A stretch of DNA of 64,000 nucleotides, from assembly GCF_029626145.1 (NCBI RefSeq), contig NZ_JARUBJ010000002.1, forward strand, positions 1,952,501 to 2,016,500, given 5' to 3'. Below are positions 33,503 through 42,432 of the stretch, piece after piece. This DNA is from Micromonospora sp. WMMD961 (GTDB lineage: Bacteria > Actinomycetota > Actinomycetes > Mycobacteriales > Micromonosporaceae). The position numbers were made by a program, and so were the translations under genes. Below the pieces are notes generated by a model. The model was not told the origin of the DNA, did not search any database, and saw only the letters and a program-made list of their open reading frames with translations. Within the stretch, counting starts at the first letter, position 1. Each line of letters opens with the position of its first letter.

Positions 33503-36058
33503 GTGACGATCCTGGACCAGCCCGTCGACGTGCTGCTCAGCGACGGCAGCACCGTCCAGTTACGACCGATCGACCCGGCCGACGCGCCGGGCATCGTGGC
33601 CATGCACAGCCGGTTCTCCGAGCGCACCCGCTACCTTCGGTACTTTTCGCCGTACCCGCGCATCCCGGAACGGGATCTGATCCGTTTCGTCACCGTCGAC
33701 CACCGCGACCGGGAGGCGTTCGTGGTGCTGGCCGCCGGTCAGATCGTCGCGGTCGGCCGGTACGAGCGGCTCGGCCCGCAGGCCCCGGAGGCGGAGGTGG
33801 CCTTCGTGGTGGAGGACGCCTACCAGGGCCGGGGCATCGGCTCGGTGCTGATGGAGCACCTGGCCGACGCGGCCCGTCGCAACGACATCATGAGCTTCGT
33901 CGCCGAGGTGTTGCCGGCCAACGGGACGATGCTGCGGGTCTTCGCCGACTTCGGCTACCAGGTCCAGCGCGAGTACGCCGACGGCGTGGTGCACCTGAGC
34001 TTCCCGATCGCGCCCACCGAGGCGACCCTGGAGGTGCAACGCGGCCGGGAGCACCGCACCGAGGCCCGCTCGATCGCCCGGCTGCTCGCCCCACGGGGCA
34101 TCGCCGTCTACGGTGCCAGCGCCACCGGTCAGGGCGTCGGCGCGGCGGTGCTCGGGCACCTACGGGACGGTGGTTTCACCGGTGCGGTGGTGCCGGTGCA
34201 CCCGAGCGCGTCGACAGTGGCCGGCCTGCCCGCGTACCCCTCGGCTGTCGAGGCCGGCACGCCGGTGGACCTGGCGGTGGTGGCGGTCCCGCCGGAGGCG
34301 GCGACCGCGGTCGTCGCCGACGCCGCCGCGGCGGGGGTGCACGGCCTGGTGGTCATCTCGGCCGGCTTCGCCGAGGCCGGAGCGGAGGGCGCGGCCACGC
34401 AACGGGCGCTGGTCCGCGCGGCGCACGCCGCCGGTATGCGGGTGATCGGCCCGAACTGCCTGGGCGTGGCCAACACCGACCCGACGGTACGCCTCAACGC
34501 CACCCTCTCCCCGGCACTGCCGCCGGCCGGACGGGTGGGCATCTTCAGCCAGTCCGGCGCGTTCGGGGTGGCGTTGCTCGCCGAGGCGGACCGGCGTGGC
34601 CTCGGGCTGTCCAGTTTCGTGTCGGCCGGAAACCGGGCCGACGTCTCCGGCAACGACCTCCTCCAGTACTGGCAGGACGACCCCGGCACCGACGTGATCA
34701 TGCTGTACCTGGAGACCTTCGGTAACCCGCGCAAGTTCGCCCGGTTGGCCCGGCGCATCGGCCGCGCCAAACCGGTCGTCGCGCTCGCCTCGCCGGCCCG
34801 CCCGGTGGGGGTCGGTGACACCGCCGGGCCGGACGAGGTGGCGGTGGCCGCCCTCTTCGCCCAGTCCGGGGTGATCCGGGTGGACACCGTGCCGGAGTTG
34901 CTCGACGTGGGTGTGCTGCTGGCCAACCAACCGTTGCCGGCCGGCGGTCGGGTCGGCGTGGTCGGCAACTCCTCGGCCCTGACCGGCCTGGCCGCCACCG
35001 CCTGCGTCGGGCAGGGCCTCACCGTGGTCGACGGTTATCCCCGCGACGTCGGGCCGAGCGCCGGTGCCGCCGAGTTCGCCGCCGCTCTCGCCGAGATGGC
35101 CGGCGACGAGCGGGTGGACGCCCTGGTCGTGGTCTTCGCTCCGCCGCTGCCCGGGCAGCTGACCGAGGTGGACGCCGACGTGACCGCCGCGCTACCGGCG
35201 GCCCTGGCACTGGGTAAGCCGACCGTGGCGACGTTCCTGGTCGGGCGGCTGCCGCCGGGCGTGCCCGCGTACGGGGGAGTGGAGGAGGCCGTGCGGGCCC
35301 TCGCCCGGGTGCACAGGTACGCCGAGTGGTTACGCCGTCCGCCCGGGGTGGCGCCCGAGTTGCCCGGCGTCGACCGGGCCGCCGCCCAGGCCGCGCTCCG
35401 CGCCGACGGCACCGACCCGGGCGCGCTGTTGGCCGCGTACGGCATCGACGTGGTGGCCTCGGTGCCCGTCGACTCGGCCGACGCGGCGGTCGACGCGGCC
35501 GCGCGGCTGGGCTTCCCGGTGGCGCTCAAGGCGGCCGCCCCCGGGCTGCGGCACCGGCTCGACCTCGGCGCGGTCCGGCTCGACCTGCCCGACGAGCCGA
35601 CAGTGCGTCGGGCGTACGCCGAGCTGGCGGCGACCTTCGGAGCGGACGCGCTGGTCCAGCCGATGGTGCCGCCGGGGGTGGCCTGCGTGGTGGAGTTGGT
35701 GGAGGACCCGGCGTTCGGGCCGGTGGTCGGCTTCGGTCTCGGCGGTGTCGCCACCGAGTTGCTGGGTGATCGGGCCTGGCGGGCGGTTCCGCTGACCGAC
35801 ACGGACGCGGCCGAGCTGGTCGACGAGCCCCGGGCGGCGCCGTTGTTGCGCGGGCACCGGGGTGCCGCACCGGTCGACCGGGCGGCCCTCGCCGACCTGC
35901 TGCTGCGGGTGGGGCAGCTCGCCGACGAGCAGCCCCGGGTGCGTTCGTTGACCCTCAACCCGGTGCTGGCCCGCCCGGATGGCATCTCCGTCCTGCACGC
36001 CCAGGTACGCGTCGGCGGTGTGGCCGCCCGCCCCGACACCGGCCCCCGCCGCCTCTGA
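33503..36058 (+). CDS. GNAT-NDP-forming acyl-CoA synthetase fusion (PatA-like protein acetyltransferase)
   Basis: An 851-residue protein. The N-terminal GNAT domain (about 15-175) contains AEVAFVVEDAYQGRGIGSVL, the acetyl-CoA pyrophosphate loop. CoA-binding and CoA-ligase domains follow (GIAVYGASATGQGVG, VIGPNCLGVANT, GIFSQSGAFG with the usual serine region), then an ATP-grasp domain (about 640-851). In E. coli Pka/PatZ the GNAT is at the C-terminus; the order here, GNAT first, is that described for Streptomyces PatA. It is expected to acetylate and inactivate acetyl-CoA synthetase and other lysines. The ligase half often lacks the catalytic histidine in this group; I did not verify it here. 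It forms an operon with acuC. Confidence 0.85.
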   Translation: MTILDQPVDVLLSDGSTVQLRPIDPADAPGIVAMHSRFSERTRYLRYFSPYPRIPERDLIRFVTVDHRDREAFVVLAAGQIVAVGRYERLGPQAPEAEVAFVVEDAYQGRGIGSVLMEHLADAARRNDIMSFVAEVLPANGTMLRVFADFGYQVQREYADGVVHLSFPIAPTEATLEVQRGREHRTEARSIARLLAPRGIAVYGASATGQGVGAAVLGHLRDGGFTGAVVPVHPSASTVAGLPAYPSAVEAGTPVDLAVVAVPPEAATAVVADAAAAGVHGLVVISAGFAEAGAEGAATQRALVRAAHAAGMRVIGPNCLGVANTDPTVRLNATLSPALPPAGRVGIFSQSGAFGVALLAEADRRGLGLSSFVSAGNRADVSGNDLLQYWQDDPGTDVIMLYLETFGNPRKFARLARRIGRAKPVVALASPARPVGVGDTAGPDEVAVAALFAQSGVIRVDTVPELLDVGVLLANQPLPAGGRVGVVGNSSALTGLAATACVGQGLTVVDGYPRDVGPSAGAAEFAAALAEMAGDERVDALVVVFAPPLPGQLTEVDADVTAALPAALALGKPTVATFLVGRLPPGVPAYGGVEEAVRALARVHRYAEWLRRPPGVAPELPGVDRAAAQAALRADGTDPGALLAAYGIDVVASVPVDSADAAVDAAARLGFPVALKAAAPGLRHRLDLGAVRLDLPDEPTVRRAYAELAATFGADALVQPMVPPGVACVVELVEDPAFGPVVGFGLGGVATELLGDRAWRAVPLTDTDAAELVDEPRAAPLLRGHRGAAPVDRAALADLLLRVGQLADEQPRVRSLTLNPVLARPDGISVLHAQVRVGGVAARPDTGPRRL

Positions 36059-36067
36059 GTGCGCCGG

Positions 36068-36478
36068 TCAGGCGCGGCTGGAGATCTGTTGGACGCCCCA
36101 CGAGTTGCCGTCCGGGTCGGTGAAGAAGACGAAGCCGACGTTGTCCAGCGGGTCCGGCACCGGCCGGGGGTTCTGCCCCACCGTCTGGATCTCGCTGACC
36201 TCCACGCCGCGTTCGACCAGCTCCGCGTGGGCGCGCTTGAGGTCGGGCACCACCAGTTGCAGGCCCTTGAGGGAACCCGGCGGCATCTCCGGGACGACGC
36301 CCTTGCCGATCACGATCGAGCAGCCGGAGCCGGGCGGGGTCAACTGCACGATGCGCGCCTCGTCGCTGATCACCGTGTCGTGGTCCACGGTGAAGCCGAG
36401 CTGGTCGGCGTAGAACTTCTTGGCCCGGTCCAGGTCGGTGACCGGCACGATCACCACTTCCAACGTCCAGTTCATCAT
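36068..36478 (-). CDS. VOC family (glyoxalase/bleomycin-resistance) protein
   Basis: A 136-residue protein with two beta-alpha-beta-beta-beta modules: DLDRAKKFYADQLGFTVDHD at the start and VGFVFFTDPDGNSWGVQQI at the end. It is typical of the vicinal oxygen chelate superfamily. Its substrate is unknown. The ATG at 36478 overlaps the stop codon of the SRPBCC gene (ATGA), so it is the third gene of an ArsR-SRPBCC-VOC operon. Confidence 0.9.
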   Translation of the reverse strand: MMNWTLEVVIVPVTDLDRAKKFYADQLGFTVDHDTVISDEARIVQLTPPGSGCSIVIGKGVVPEMPPGSLKGLQLVVPDLKRAHAELVERGVEVSEIQTVGQNPRPVPDPLDNVGFVFFTDPDGNSWGVQQISSRA

Positions 36479-36978
36479 TGCTCTCCTCGTGTCGTCGTTG
36501 TCGATCGCAGCAGGTCGGCGAGCCGCGTGAAGCTCTGCCCAACGCCCCGGGTCATCGGGTAGCGCAGCACGACGTCCCGCCCCTGAGCGGTGGCGTAGCG
36601 CAGCGTTGTGGTGACCGTCGTCCGGCCGGCCAGCTCGGTGAACTCGTGGCTGACCAGCGTCTCGCCCGGGTAGGACTGGTCGTCGAACAGCTCGGTGCAG
36701 ACCAGCCGGTGCGGTGCCTCGACCTGCCGGTAGGCCCCAGCCTGGACCATCCGGGCGCCCTCTGGGCCCTGCGACACGAACCGCCACCGCCCGCCGACGC
36801 GCAGGTCGACGTCGCACTCCACCAGGTTCCAGCCGCGCGCGCCGTACCACCGGACCAGCAGTTCGGGTTGGGTGAAGGCGGCGAACACCAGCCGCGCCGG
36901 TGCCTCGAACAGCCGACTCAACACGATTTCCCGGTCACCCGGAGTGTGCACGACGAGCGGGTCGTCGACGGCGCTCAC
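36475..36978 (-). CDS. SRPBCC (AHSA1-like) domain protein
   Basis: A 167-residue helix-grip protein of the activator-of-Hsp90 (AHSA1) superfamily: REIVLSRLFEAPARLVFAAF, WYGARGWNLVECDVDLRVGG, then RWRFVS. Such proteins bind hydrophobic ligands in a cavity. In actinobacteria they are commonly encoded behind an ArsR repressor, as here. The GTG start overlaps the arsR stop by 4 bp and its own stop overlaps the VOC start. Confidence 0.88.
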   Translation of the reverse strand: MSAVDDPLVVHTPGDREIVLSRLFEAPARLVFAAFTQPELLVRWYGARGWNLVECDVDLRVGGRWRFVSQGPEGARMVQAGAYRQVEAPHRLVCTELFDDQSYPGETLVSHEFTELAGRTTVTTTLRYATAQGRDVVLRYPMTRGVGQSFTRLADLLRSTTTTRGEQ

Positions 36979-37355
36979 CCGCGCGACCCGTTCGGGTGGG
37001 AGTGTCGACCGGTGGTGTCGGTCTGGTCGGTGGCCTGGATGTCATCGAGCAGCGCGTCGAGGCGCTGATAGCTCTCCGCCCAGTAGCCGCGGTAGTCGGC
37101 GAGCCATGCTGTCGCCTCCCGGAGCGGGCGGGCCTCCAGCCGGCACGGCCGGCGCTGGGCATCGCGCCCTCGGCTGACGAGGCCAGCGCGCTCCAGCACC
37201 TTGAGGTGCTTGGAGATCGCCGGCTGGCTCATCGCGAAGGGTTCTGCCAGCTCCGTCACGCTCGCCTCCCCGGCCGCGAGCCGAGCCAGGATGGCCCGTC
37301 GGGTCGGGTCGGCCAACGCCGCGAACGTCGCATCCAGCAGTTCGGTGCTCACCAC
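36975..37355 (-). CDS. ArsR-family HTH repressor
   Basis: A 126-residue winged-helix repressor: LDATFAALADPTRRAILARL, then MSQPAISKHLKVLERAGLVS as the recognition region. It lacks the CVC metal motif of arsenic sensors, so it probably belongs to the SRPBCC-associated group that responds to a non-metal signal. The GTG at 37355 follows GGGAGG by 6 nt. It is first in the operon, with a palindrome just upstream, so autorepression is likely. Confidence 0.9.
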   Translation of the reverse strand: MVSTELLDATFAALADPTRRAILARLAAGEASVTELAEPFAMSQPAISKHLKVLERAGLVSRGRDAQRRPCRLEARPLREATAWLADYRGYWAESYQRLDALLDDIQATDQTDTTGRHSHPNGSRG

Positions 37356-37375
37356 GTATAACCTCCCGGTTTCAT

Positions 37376-37387
37376 AACCATGTGGTT
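37376..37387. promoter_or_regulatory. Probable ArsR-family operator
   Basis: AACCATGTGGTT is a palindrome (5-bp arms around TG) 20 bp upstream of the regulator start. Nearby GGTTTCATAACC (37368-37379) adds half-site-like repeats. Confidence 0.5.
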
Positions 37388-37477
37388 TGTATCGTGGATC
37401 GACGTCACCGGTCAAGCACCCCGACAGCATGGAAGGCCCCGGCGAACCGCCAGGGCCTTCCATGGGAACCGGGTGCG

Positions 37478-38494
<1,017 letters not shown>

Positions 38495-38726
38495 CTCTGT
38501 CTCTCCCCGTTTCCACGTCTGTGCCGTGTCTCCGGCCCAGCGGTGCCGGTGTGAGACACAGCTTGGCGGGCGGGGCGTAAAACGGGAGTGAGGCGATCGG
38601 GCACCCGACAGGAATTGGGTCGGGTCGCTGGTGCGGTGTGTCGTCCGGGTGTGCGGTTGCCCGCCACGGTTACGTTGCGGACGGTCGGCCAGCTCGGGTC
38701 GGCGAGGACGACAGATGGAGGACGGC

Positions 38727-39515
38727 GTGGTCTTCAAGCGGCTCATGAAGGCGATGGGCGTCGGCGGCCCGTCGGTGGAGACGGTGCTGGCCAACCCGAA
38801 CTGCCGCCCGGGCGGCGAACTGGAGGGCCGCATCCAGGTGATCGGCGGCGACCACCAGGTCGACATCGACCAGGTGCACCTCGGCCTGGTCACCCGGGTC
38901 GAGGTGGAGAGCGGCGACAACGACTACGACACCACCCAGGAGTTCCACCGCCAGCAGGTCACCGGCGCGTTCCGGCTGGAGCCGGGGCAGCGCCACGACA
39001 TCCCGTTCCGCTTCGCCGTGCCGTGGGAGACGCCGGTCACCGAGCTGTACGGGCAGCACCTGCACGGCATGACGATGGGACTGCGTACCGAGTTGGAGGT
39101 CGCCCGCGCGGTCGACAAGGGCGACCTGGATGCCGTGTCGGTGCATCCACTGCCGGCGCAGGAGCGCCTGCTCGACGCGTTGCTGCGACTGGGCTTCCGT
39201 TTCGCCCGCGCCGATGTGGAACGTGGGCACATCTACGGCGTACGGCAGACGTTGCCGTTCTACCAGGAGATCGAGTTCAACCCCGCGCCGCAGTACGCCC
39301 GCTCGATCAACCAGTTGGAGGTCACCTTCATCGCCGACGCCCAGCAGATGCAGGTGGTGCTGGAGGTCGACAAGCGCGGCGGCGTCTTCAGCGAGGGCCG
39401 CGACGCCTTCGGCCGGTTCACGGTGGACCACGCCACCGCCGACCGCACCGACTGGACCGCCGAACTCGACAACTGGCTCCGCCAGTCCCTGTCCCGCCGA
39501 GGCCTCTTCTCCTAA
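38727..39515 (+). CDS. Spo0M-like sporulation-control protein
   Basis: A 262-residue arrestin-like beta-sandwich protein of the SpoOM family: VVFKRLMKAMGVGGPSVETV, NCRPGGELEGRIQV, EFHRQQVTGAFRL, and HDIPFRFAVPWETPVTELYG. Members influence sporulation in Bacillus and are ubiquitous in actinobacteria, where their partners are poorly known. The GTG at 38727 has a GGAGG site 6 nt upstream and matches the usual family start; an ATG at 38715 is an alternative. It is divergent from the group 2 sigma gene. Confidence 0.88.
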   Translation: MVFKRLMKAMGVGGPSVETVLANPNCRPGGELEGRIQVIGGDHQVDIDQVHLGLVTRVEVESGDNDYDTTQEFHRQQVTGAFRLEPGQRHDIPFRFAVPWETPVTELYGQHLHGMTMGLRTELEVARAVDKGDLDAVSVHPLPAQERLLDALLRLGFRFARADVERGHIYGVRQTLPFYQEIEFNPAPQYARSINQLEVTFIADAQQMQVVLEVDKRGGVFSEGRDAFGRFTVDHATADRTDWTAELDNWLRQSLSRRGLFS

Positions 39516-39546
39516 CCCACCCCACCCCACCCCACCCCACCCCGGC
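39515..39546. repeat. (CCCCA)n low-complexity tract
   Basis: About six copies of a 5-bp CCCAC unit lie directly after the Spo0M stop codon, left of the family A hairpin. Confidence 0.85.
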
Positions 39547-39566
39547 CCCCAGACCCCCACCGCACC

Positions 39567-39629
39567 CGTTGACCATGAAGTTATTGCCCACCGCTGCGGC
39601 GTGTCGTGGCAATAACTTCATGATCAACG
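39567..39629. repeat. Dispersed hairpin element, family A, copy 2
   Basis: The 22-nt arms (39567-39588 and 39608-39629) pair at all but one position around a 19-nt loop. It is closely similar to 11304-11362. It is flanked by (CCCCA)n on the left and (GGGGT)n at 39634-39652 on the right. Confidence 0.88.
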
Positions 39630-39653
39630 CAGCGGGGTGGGGGTGGGGGTGGG

Positions 39654-40076
39654 TTAGAGGTCTAGGAGGAGGGTTTGGGGGCCTATGTTGACGCTTTCCA
39701 CGAGCATGTGGGCGCGGAAGCGGCCCGTCTCGACGGTGGCGCCCCGCTGGCGGAGCGCATCGACGACCGCTGTCACCAGTGGTTCGGCCACCTCGGCCGG
39801 GGCGGCTGCCGTCCAGCTTGGACGGCGTCCCTTGCGGGCGTCGCCGTAGAGGGTGAACTGGCTGACCACCAGGATCGGCGCGCCGGTGTCGGCGGCGGAC
39901 CGCTCGTCGTCCAGGATGCGCAACTCGTGCACCTTGCGGGCCATCGTCTGAGCGGTCTGCGCGGTGTCGGTGTGAGTCACCCCGAGCAGCACCAGCAGAC
40001 CGTTCTCGATCGCGCCGACCACCTCGCCGTCCACGGTCACGCTGGCCCGCCCGACGGTCTGCACCACCGCCCGCAT
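39654..40076 (-). CDS. dtd: D-aminoacyl-tRNA deacylase
   Basis: A 140-residue proofreading enzyme that hydrolyses D-amino acids from mischarged tRNAs. It has the SQFTLYGDARKGRRPSW motif including the catalytic SQ-x-TL region. The second cross-subunit motif near the C-terminus reads NIGPQT instead of the more common GPVT, a mild variant that keeps the Gly-cisPro pair. The gene ends 2 nt from the G-rich repeat. It lies 58 bp downstream of the methyltransferase gene on the same strand and may be co-transcribed. Confidence 0.93.
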   Translation of the reverse strand: MRAVVQTVGRASVTVDGEVVGAIENGLLVLLGVTHTDTAQTAQTMARKVHELRILDDERSAADTGAPILVVSQFTLYGDARKGRRPSWTAAAPAEVAEPLVTAVVDALRQRGATVETGRFRAHMLVESVNIGPQTLLLDL

Positions 40077-40134
40077 CAGCCGACCACCGCCGCGCTCATC
40101 GCCGCGCCCACCGCCGAGGCATCCGCCGCCCGCG

Positions 40135-41619
40135 TCACGCGGTCACCACCTCGATGAAGCCGCGCTCGACCAGGTGCGCCACGATCGGCCCGGCGGCCTC
40201 GGCCATCTCGTCGGGCTCCACGTCGTGCGCGGCGGCGAGCAGGGCGAGCTGGTCACGCAGCGGCAACCGGCCGTCGGCGCCACCGACCAGCGCCAGCACC
40301 AGCGGGTCGATCTCCTCGGTCCAGCGCAGGCCGTGCGGCATCGCGAGGACCTGCCGGTCCACCCCCCAGCCCTCGTCGCCCATGGTGGCCTCCTGCCGCA
40401 GTTGGAGGCCCTCGGCGGCCCGGTAGCGCTCGGCGAGCAGCGCTTCGGTGTCGCGTACCCGGAGGAAGTCCTGGCGGTCGAACCAAGCCGCGATCTGGTC
40501 GCCCAGCGGTGGCTGCACCCGCTGGCGCAGATCCTCCACCCGGACCACCGGGTCGGCGTGCCCGCCCCGGCGCAGCGACACGATGCCGAAGCCGATCCCC
40601 TCCACCTTGTGCGCGTCGAACCAGTCCAGCCAGGCGGCCATCCGCTGCGGGTCGGGGGTCTCGCCGACGTCGGTGAGCCACAGGTCGACGTACGCCATGG
40701 GGTCGGCCACCTCACGCTGGATGACCCAGGCGTCCAGGCCGGTCCCGGCGAACCAGCCGGCCACCCGTTCGTCCCACTCCTCACCGGCGACGTGCACCCA
40801 ATTCGCCAGGTACTGCATGGTGCCGCCCTCGGTGAGCAGCCCCGGGGCGGCGGCGGCCAACTCGGCGCCGATCGCGTCACCGACCCGGCCGGAGTCGCGG
40901 TAGACGTGCGTGGTCGTGCCCGGGCCGACCACGAACGGCGGGTTGCTCACCACCAGGTCGAAGCGCCGGCCCGCGACCGGGGCGACCAGGTCGCCGCGCA
41001 GCAGCTCCCAGTCCTGACCGTTGAGGGCGGCGGTGGTGGCGGCGAAGCGCAGCGCCCGCTCGGAGAGGTCGGTGGCGGTCACCGAGTCGGCGTGGGTGCC
41101 CAGGTGCAGGGCCTGGACGCCGGAGCCGGTGCCCAGGTCCAGCGCGGTGCCGACCGGTCGGCGCATGGTCGCGCCGATCAGGGTGTGGGTCGCCCCGCCG
41201 ATGCCGAGCACGTGCTCAGCGTGCAACGGGCGACCCGGCCGCGCGCTGGCCGGCACGTCGGCGAGCACCCACCAGTCGTCCCCGTACGGTTCCAGGTCGA
41301 CGCCGGCTCGCAGACCGTCGGCGTACCGCACGACCAGTCCGCCGGCCAGCGCCTCCTCCAGGCTCAGTGGTGCCAGCGCCGCCGCCACCGCTGCCTCCGG
41401 CTCGGTCTGGTCGCAGATGAACACCCGGATCAGGGTGCCCAGTGGGTCGCCGTCCTCGGTGGCGCGCAACGCGGCGCGATAGTCGTTGCGGGCGACCGCG
41501 GCGGTTGCCTGCGCGCCCAGCCTCTCGGCGATGCCGTGGCTGGTGAACCCGGCCCGGGTCAGCGCGGTTCGCAGCGCGTCGACGCCGGCGGGGGAGAGCA
41601 GCATGTCGTGTTCGTCCAC
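40135..41619 (-). CDS. Class I SAM-dependent methyltransferase with N-terminal helical domain
   Basis: A 494-residue protein. The N-terminal 130 residues form a helical/winged domain. The catalytic domain has LDLGTGSGVQALHLG (SAM motif I, near residue 158) and DLVVSNPPFVVGPG (the NPPF motif of N5-glutamine or N6-adenine methyltransferases such as PrmC and RlmG). The C-terminal 150 residues are an extra domain. It could modify a release factor, ribosomal protein or rRNA; the target is unknown. A CAGGAT hexamer 6 nt before the GTG suggests leaderless transcription. Confidence 0.86.
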   Translation of the reverse strand: MDEHDMLLSPAGVDALRTALTRAGFTSHGIAERLGAQATAAVARNDYRAALRATEDGDPLGTLIRVFICDQTEPEAAVAAALAPLSLEEALAGGLVVRYADGLRAGVDLEPYGDDWWVLADVPASARPGRPLHAEHVLGIGGATHTLIGATMRRPVGTALDLGTGSGVQALHLGTHADSVTATDLSERALRFAATTAALNGQDWELLRGDLVAPVAGRRFDLVVSNPPFVVGPGTTTHVYRDSGRVGDAIGAELAAAAPGLLTEGGTMQYLANWVHVAGEEWDERVAGWFAGTGLDAWVIQREVADPMAYVDLWLTDVGETPDPQRMAAWLDWFDAHKVEGIGFGIVSLRRGGHADPVVRVEDLRQRVQPPLGDQIAAWFDRQDFLRVRDTEALLAERYRAAEGLQLRQEATMGDEGWGVDRQVLAMPHGLRWTEEIDPLVLALVGGADGRLPLRDQLALLAAAHDVEPDEMAEAAGPIVAHLVERGFIEVVTA

Positions 41620-41625
41620 GCCGCC

Positions 41626-41631
41626 ATCCTG
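41626..41631 (-). promoter_or_regulatory. -10-like hexamer before the methyltransferase gene
   Basis: CAGGAT on the minus strand ends 6 nt before the GTG at 41619. The same hexamer precedes the gene start at 42433 and its relic at 41724. Confidence 0.4.
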
Positions 41632-41723
41632 CCTTCCACCGCGACGTCGGGCGCGGCCACCCGCCGGATCGAACCCGGAGCGTCGGTGGTCGTCCGCAAC
41701 AGACGGCCGGGCAGGATGGTGTC

Positions 41724-41825
41724 ATGACGCTCGTACTCCCCATCGACCCCGAGGCGAACCGGCTGCTGGAGCGCAGCCCGCTGGCCCTGCTCATCGGCAT
41801 GACCCTGGACCAGCAGGTGCGCTGA
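41724..41825 (+). pseudogene. Truncated 5' end of an HhH-GPD gene
   Basis: The frame MTLVLPIDPEANRLLERSPL continues to LDQQVR and then stops. Over 32 codons it matches the beginning of the intact HhH-GPD protein at 42433 (22 identical residues), and the upstream CAGGATGG-ATG promoter context is shared too. Similarity ends abruptly at CAGCAGGTGC. It keeps the high-GC third-position style of the host and reads closer to the family consensus (PLALLIGM) than the intact copy. It is probably the original 5' end, cut off by an insertion. Confidence 0.7.
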
Positions 41826-42432
41826 CCATGGAAACGCCTGACCCCAGCTCAACGGGCACCTGGCCAGTCCTGTGAGCGATCACTACATCCGGCTGGTGCC
41901 CACGGATCCGAACTGGCAGCCGGATCCCCAGGCCGCAGCCGCCGTCGTCGCCTACGTGGCGAACTTGTTCTCCGGGCCCGGCGACGCGGTCGACGAGGTG
42001 AAACAGACCTTCTACGACAGAGTGACCTTGATAGACGCCGGCATGTACACGGAACGGATCACATGCCCGCGCTGCGCCGGGTCCATCAGCATGGAGTGGC
42101 TCGGCGACCTGGTCCGCGAGAACGGCACGGGTTTCGACCACCTGAACGTGGCAGTGCCCTGCTGCGGTAGGTTCGTGGGATTGCACACCCTGCATTACGA
42201 GGAGCCGATCGGCTTCGCTCGCTTCGAGGTGAGCGCCTTGAACGCGACCAGGGCGAGATACGAACTCGACACCAACGAACTGGCCCGCGCGGCCGACCTT
42301 CTGGGTCACCCGGTCGCGCAGACCCTTGCGCACTACTGACCAACTATCGTCTCCCTCCTACTGACAAGACACCCACGCGCCGTCCCGCAAGGATGTGCCC
42401 GGAGCCGCCCGATCGACGGCAGGATGGTCCCC
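41826..42432 (+). mobile_element. Putative insertion that regenerates the 5' end of the HhH-GPD gene
   Basis: The segment between the broken and intact 5' ends carries one lower-GC gene (41872-42339) plus a replacement promoter. The replacement 5' coding part runs on to about 42527. Third-position G+C rises sharply after 42530, marking the right junction. No transposase or terminal inverted repeat is visible, so the mode of entry is unknown; homologous or site-specific recombination at CAGCAGGTGC is possible. Confidence 0.5.
41872..42339 (+). CDS. Hypothetical protein with Cys pairs, 155 aa
   Basis: The GTG at 41872 begins VSDHYIRLVPTDPNWQPDPQ. The middle has ITCPRCAGSISMEW and VAVPCCGRFVGLH, giving CxxC and CC pairs that would form a zinc-ribbon-like site. 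The rest is alpha/beta and acidic. No signal peptide is present. Proteins of this style occur sporadically in unrelated bacteria, often in variable loci, and resemble immunity or defence accessory proteins in size, but no function can be named. Codon use (AAC/GAA/TTG, more A/T at third positions) differs from the neighbours, supporting acquisition. Confidence 0.7.
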   Translation: MSDHYIRLVPTDPNWQPDPQAAAAVVAYVANLFSGPGDAVDEVKQTFYDRVTLIDAGMYTERITCPRCAGSISMEWLGDLVRENGTGFDHLNVAVPCCGRFVGLHTLHYEEPIGFARFEVSALNATRARYELDTNELARAADLLGHPVAQTLAHY

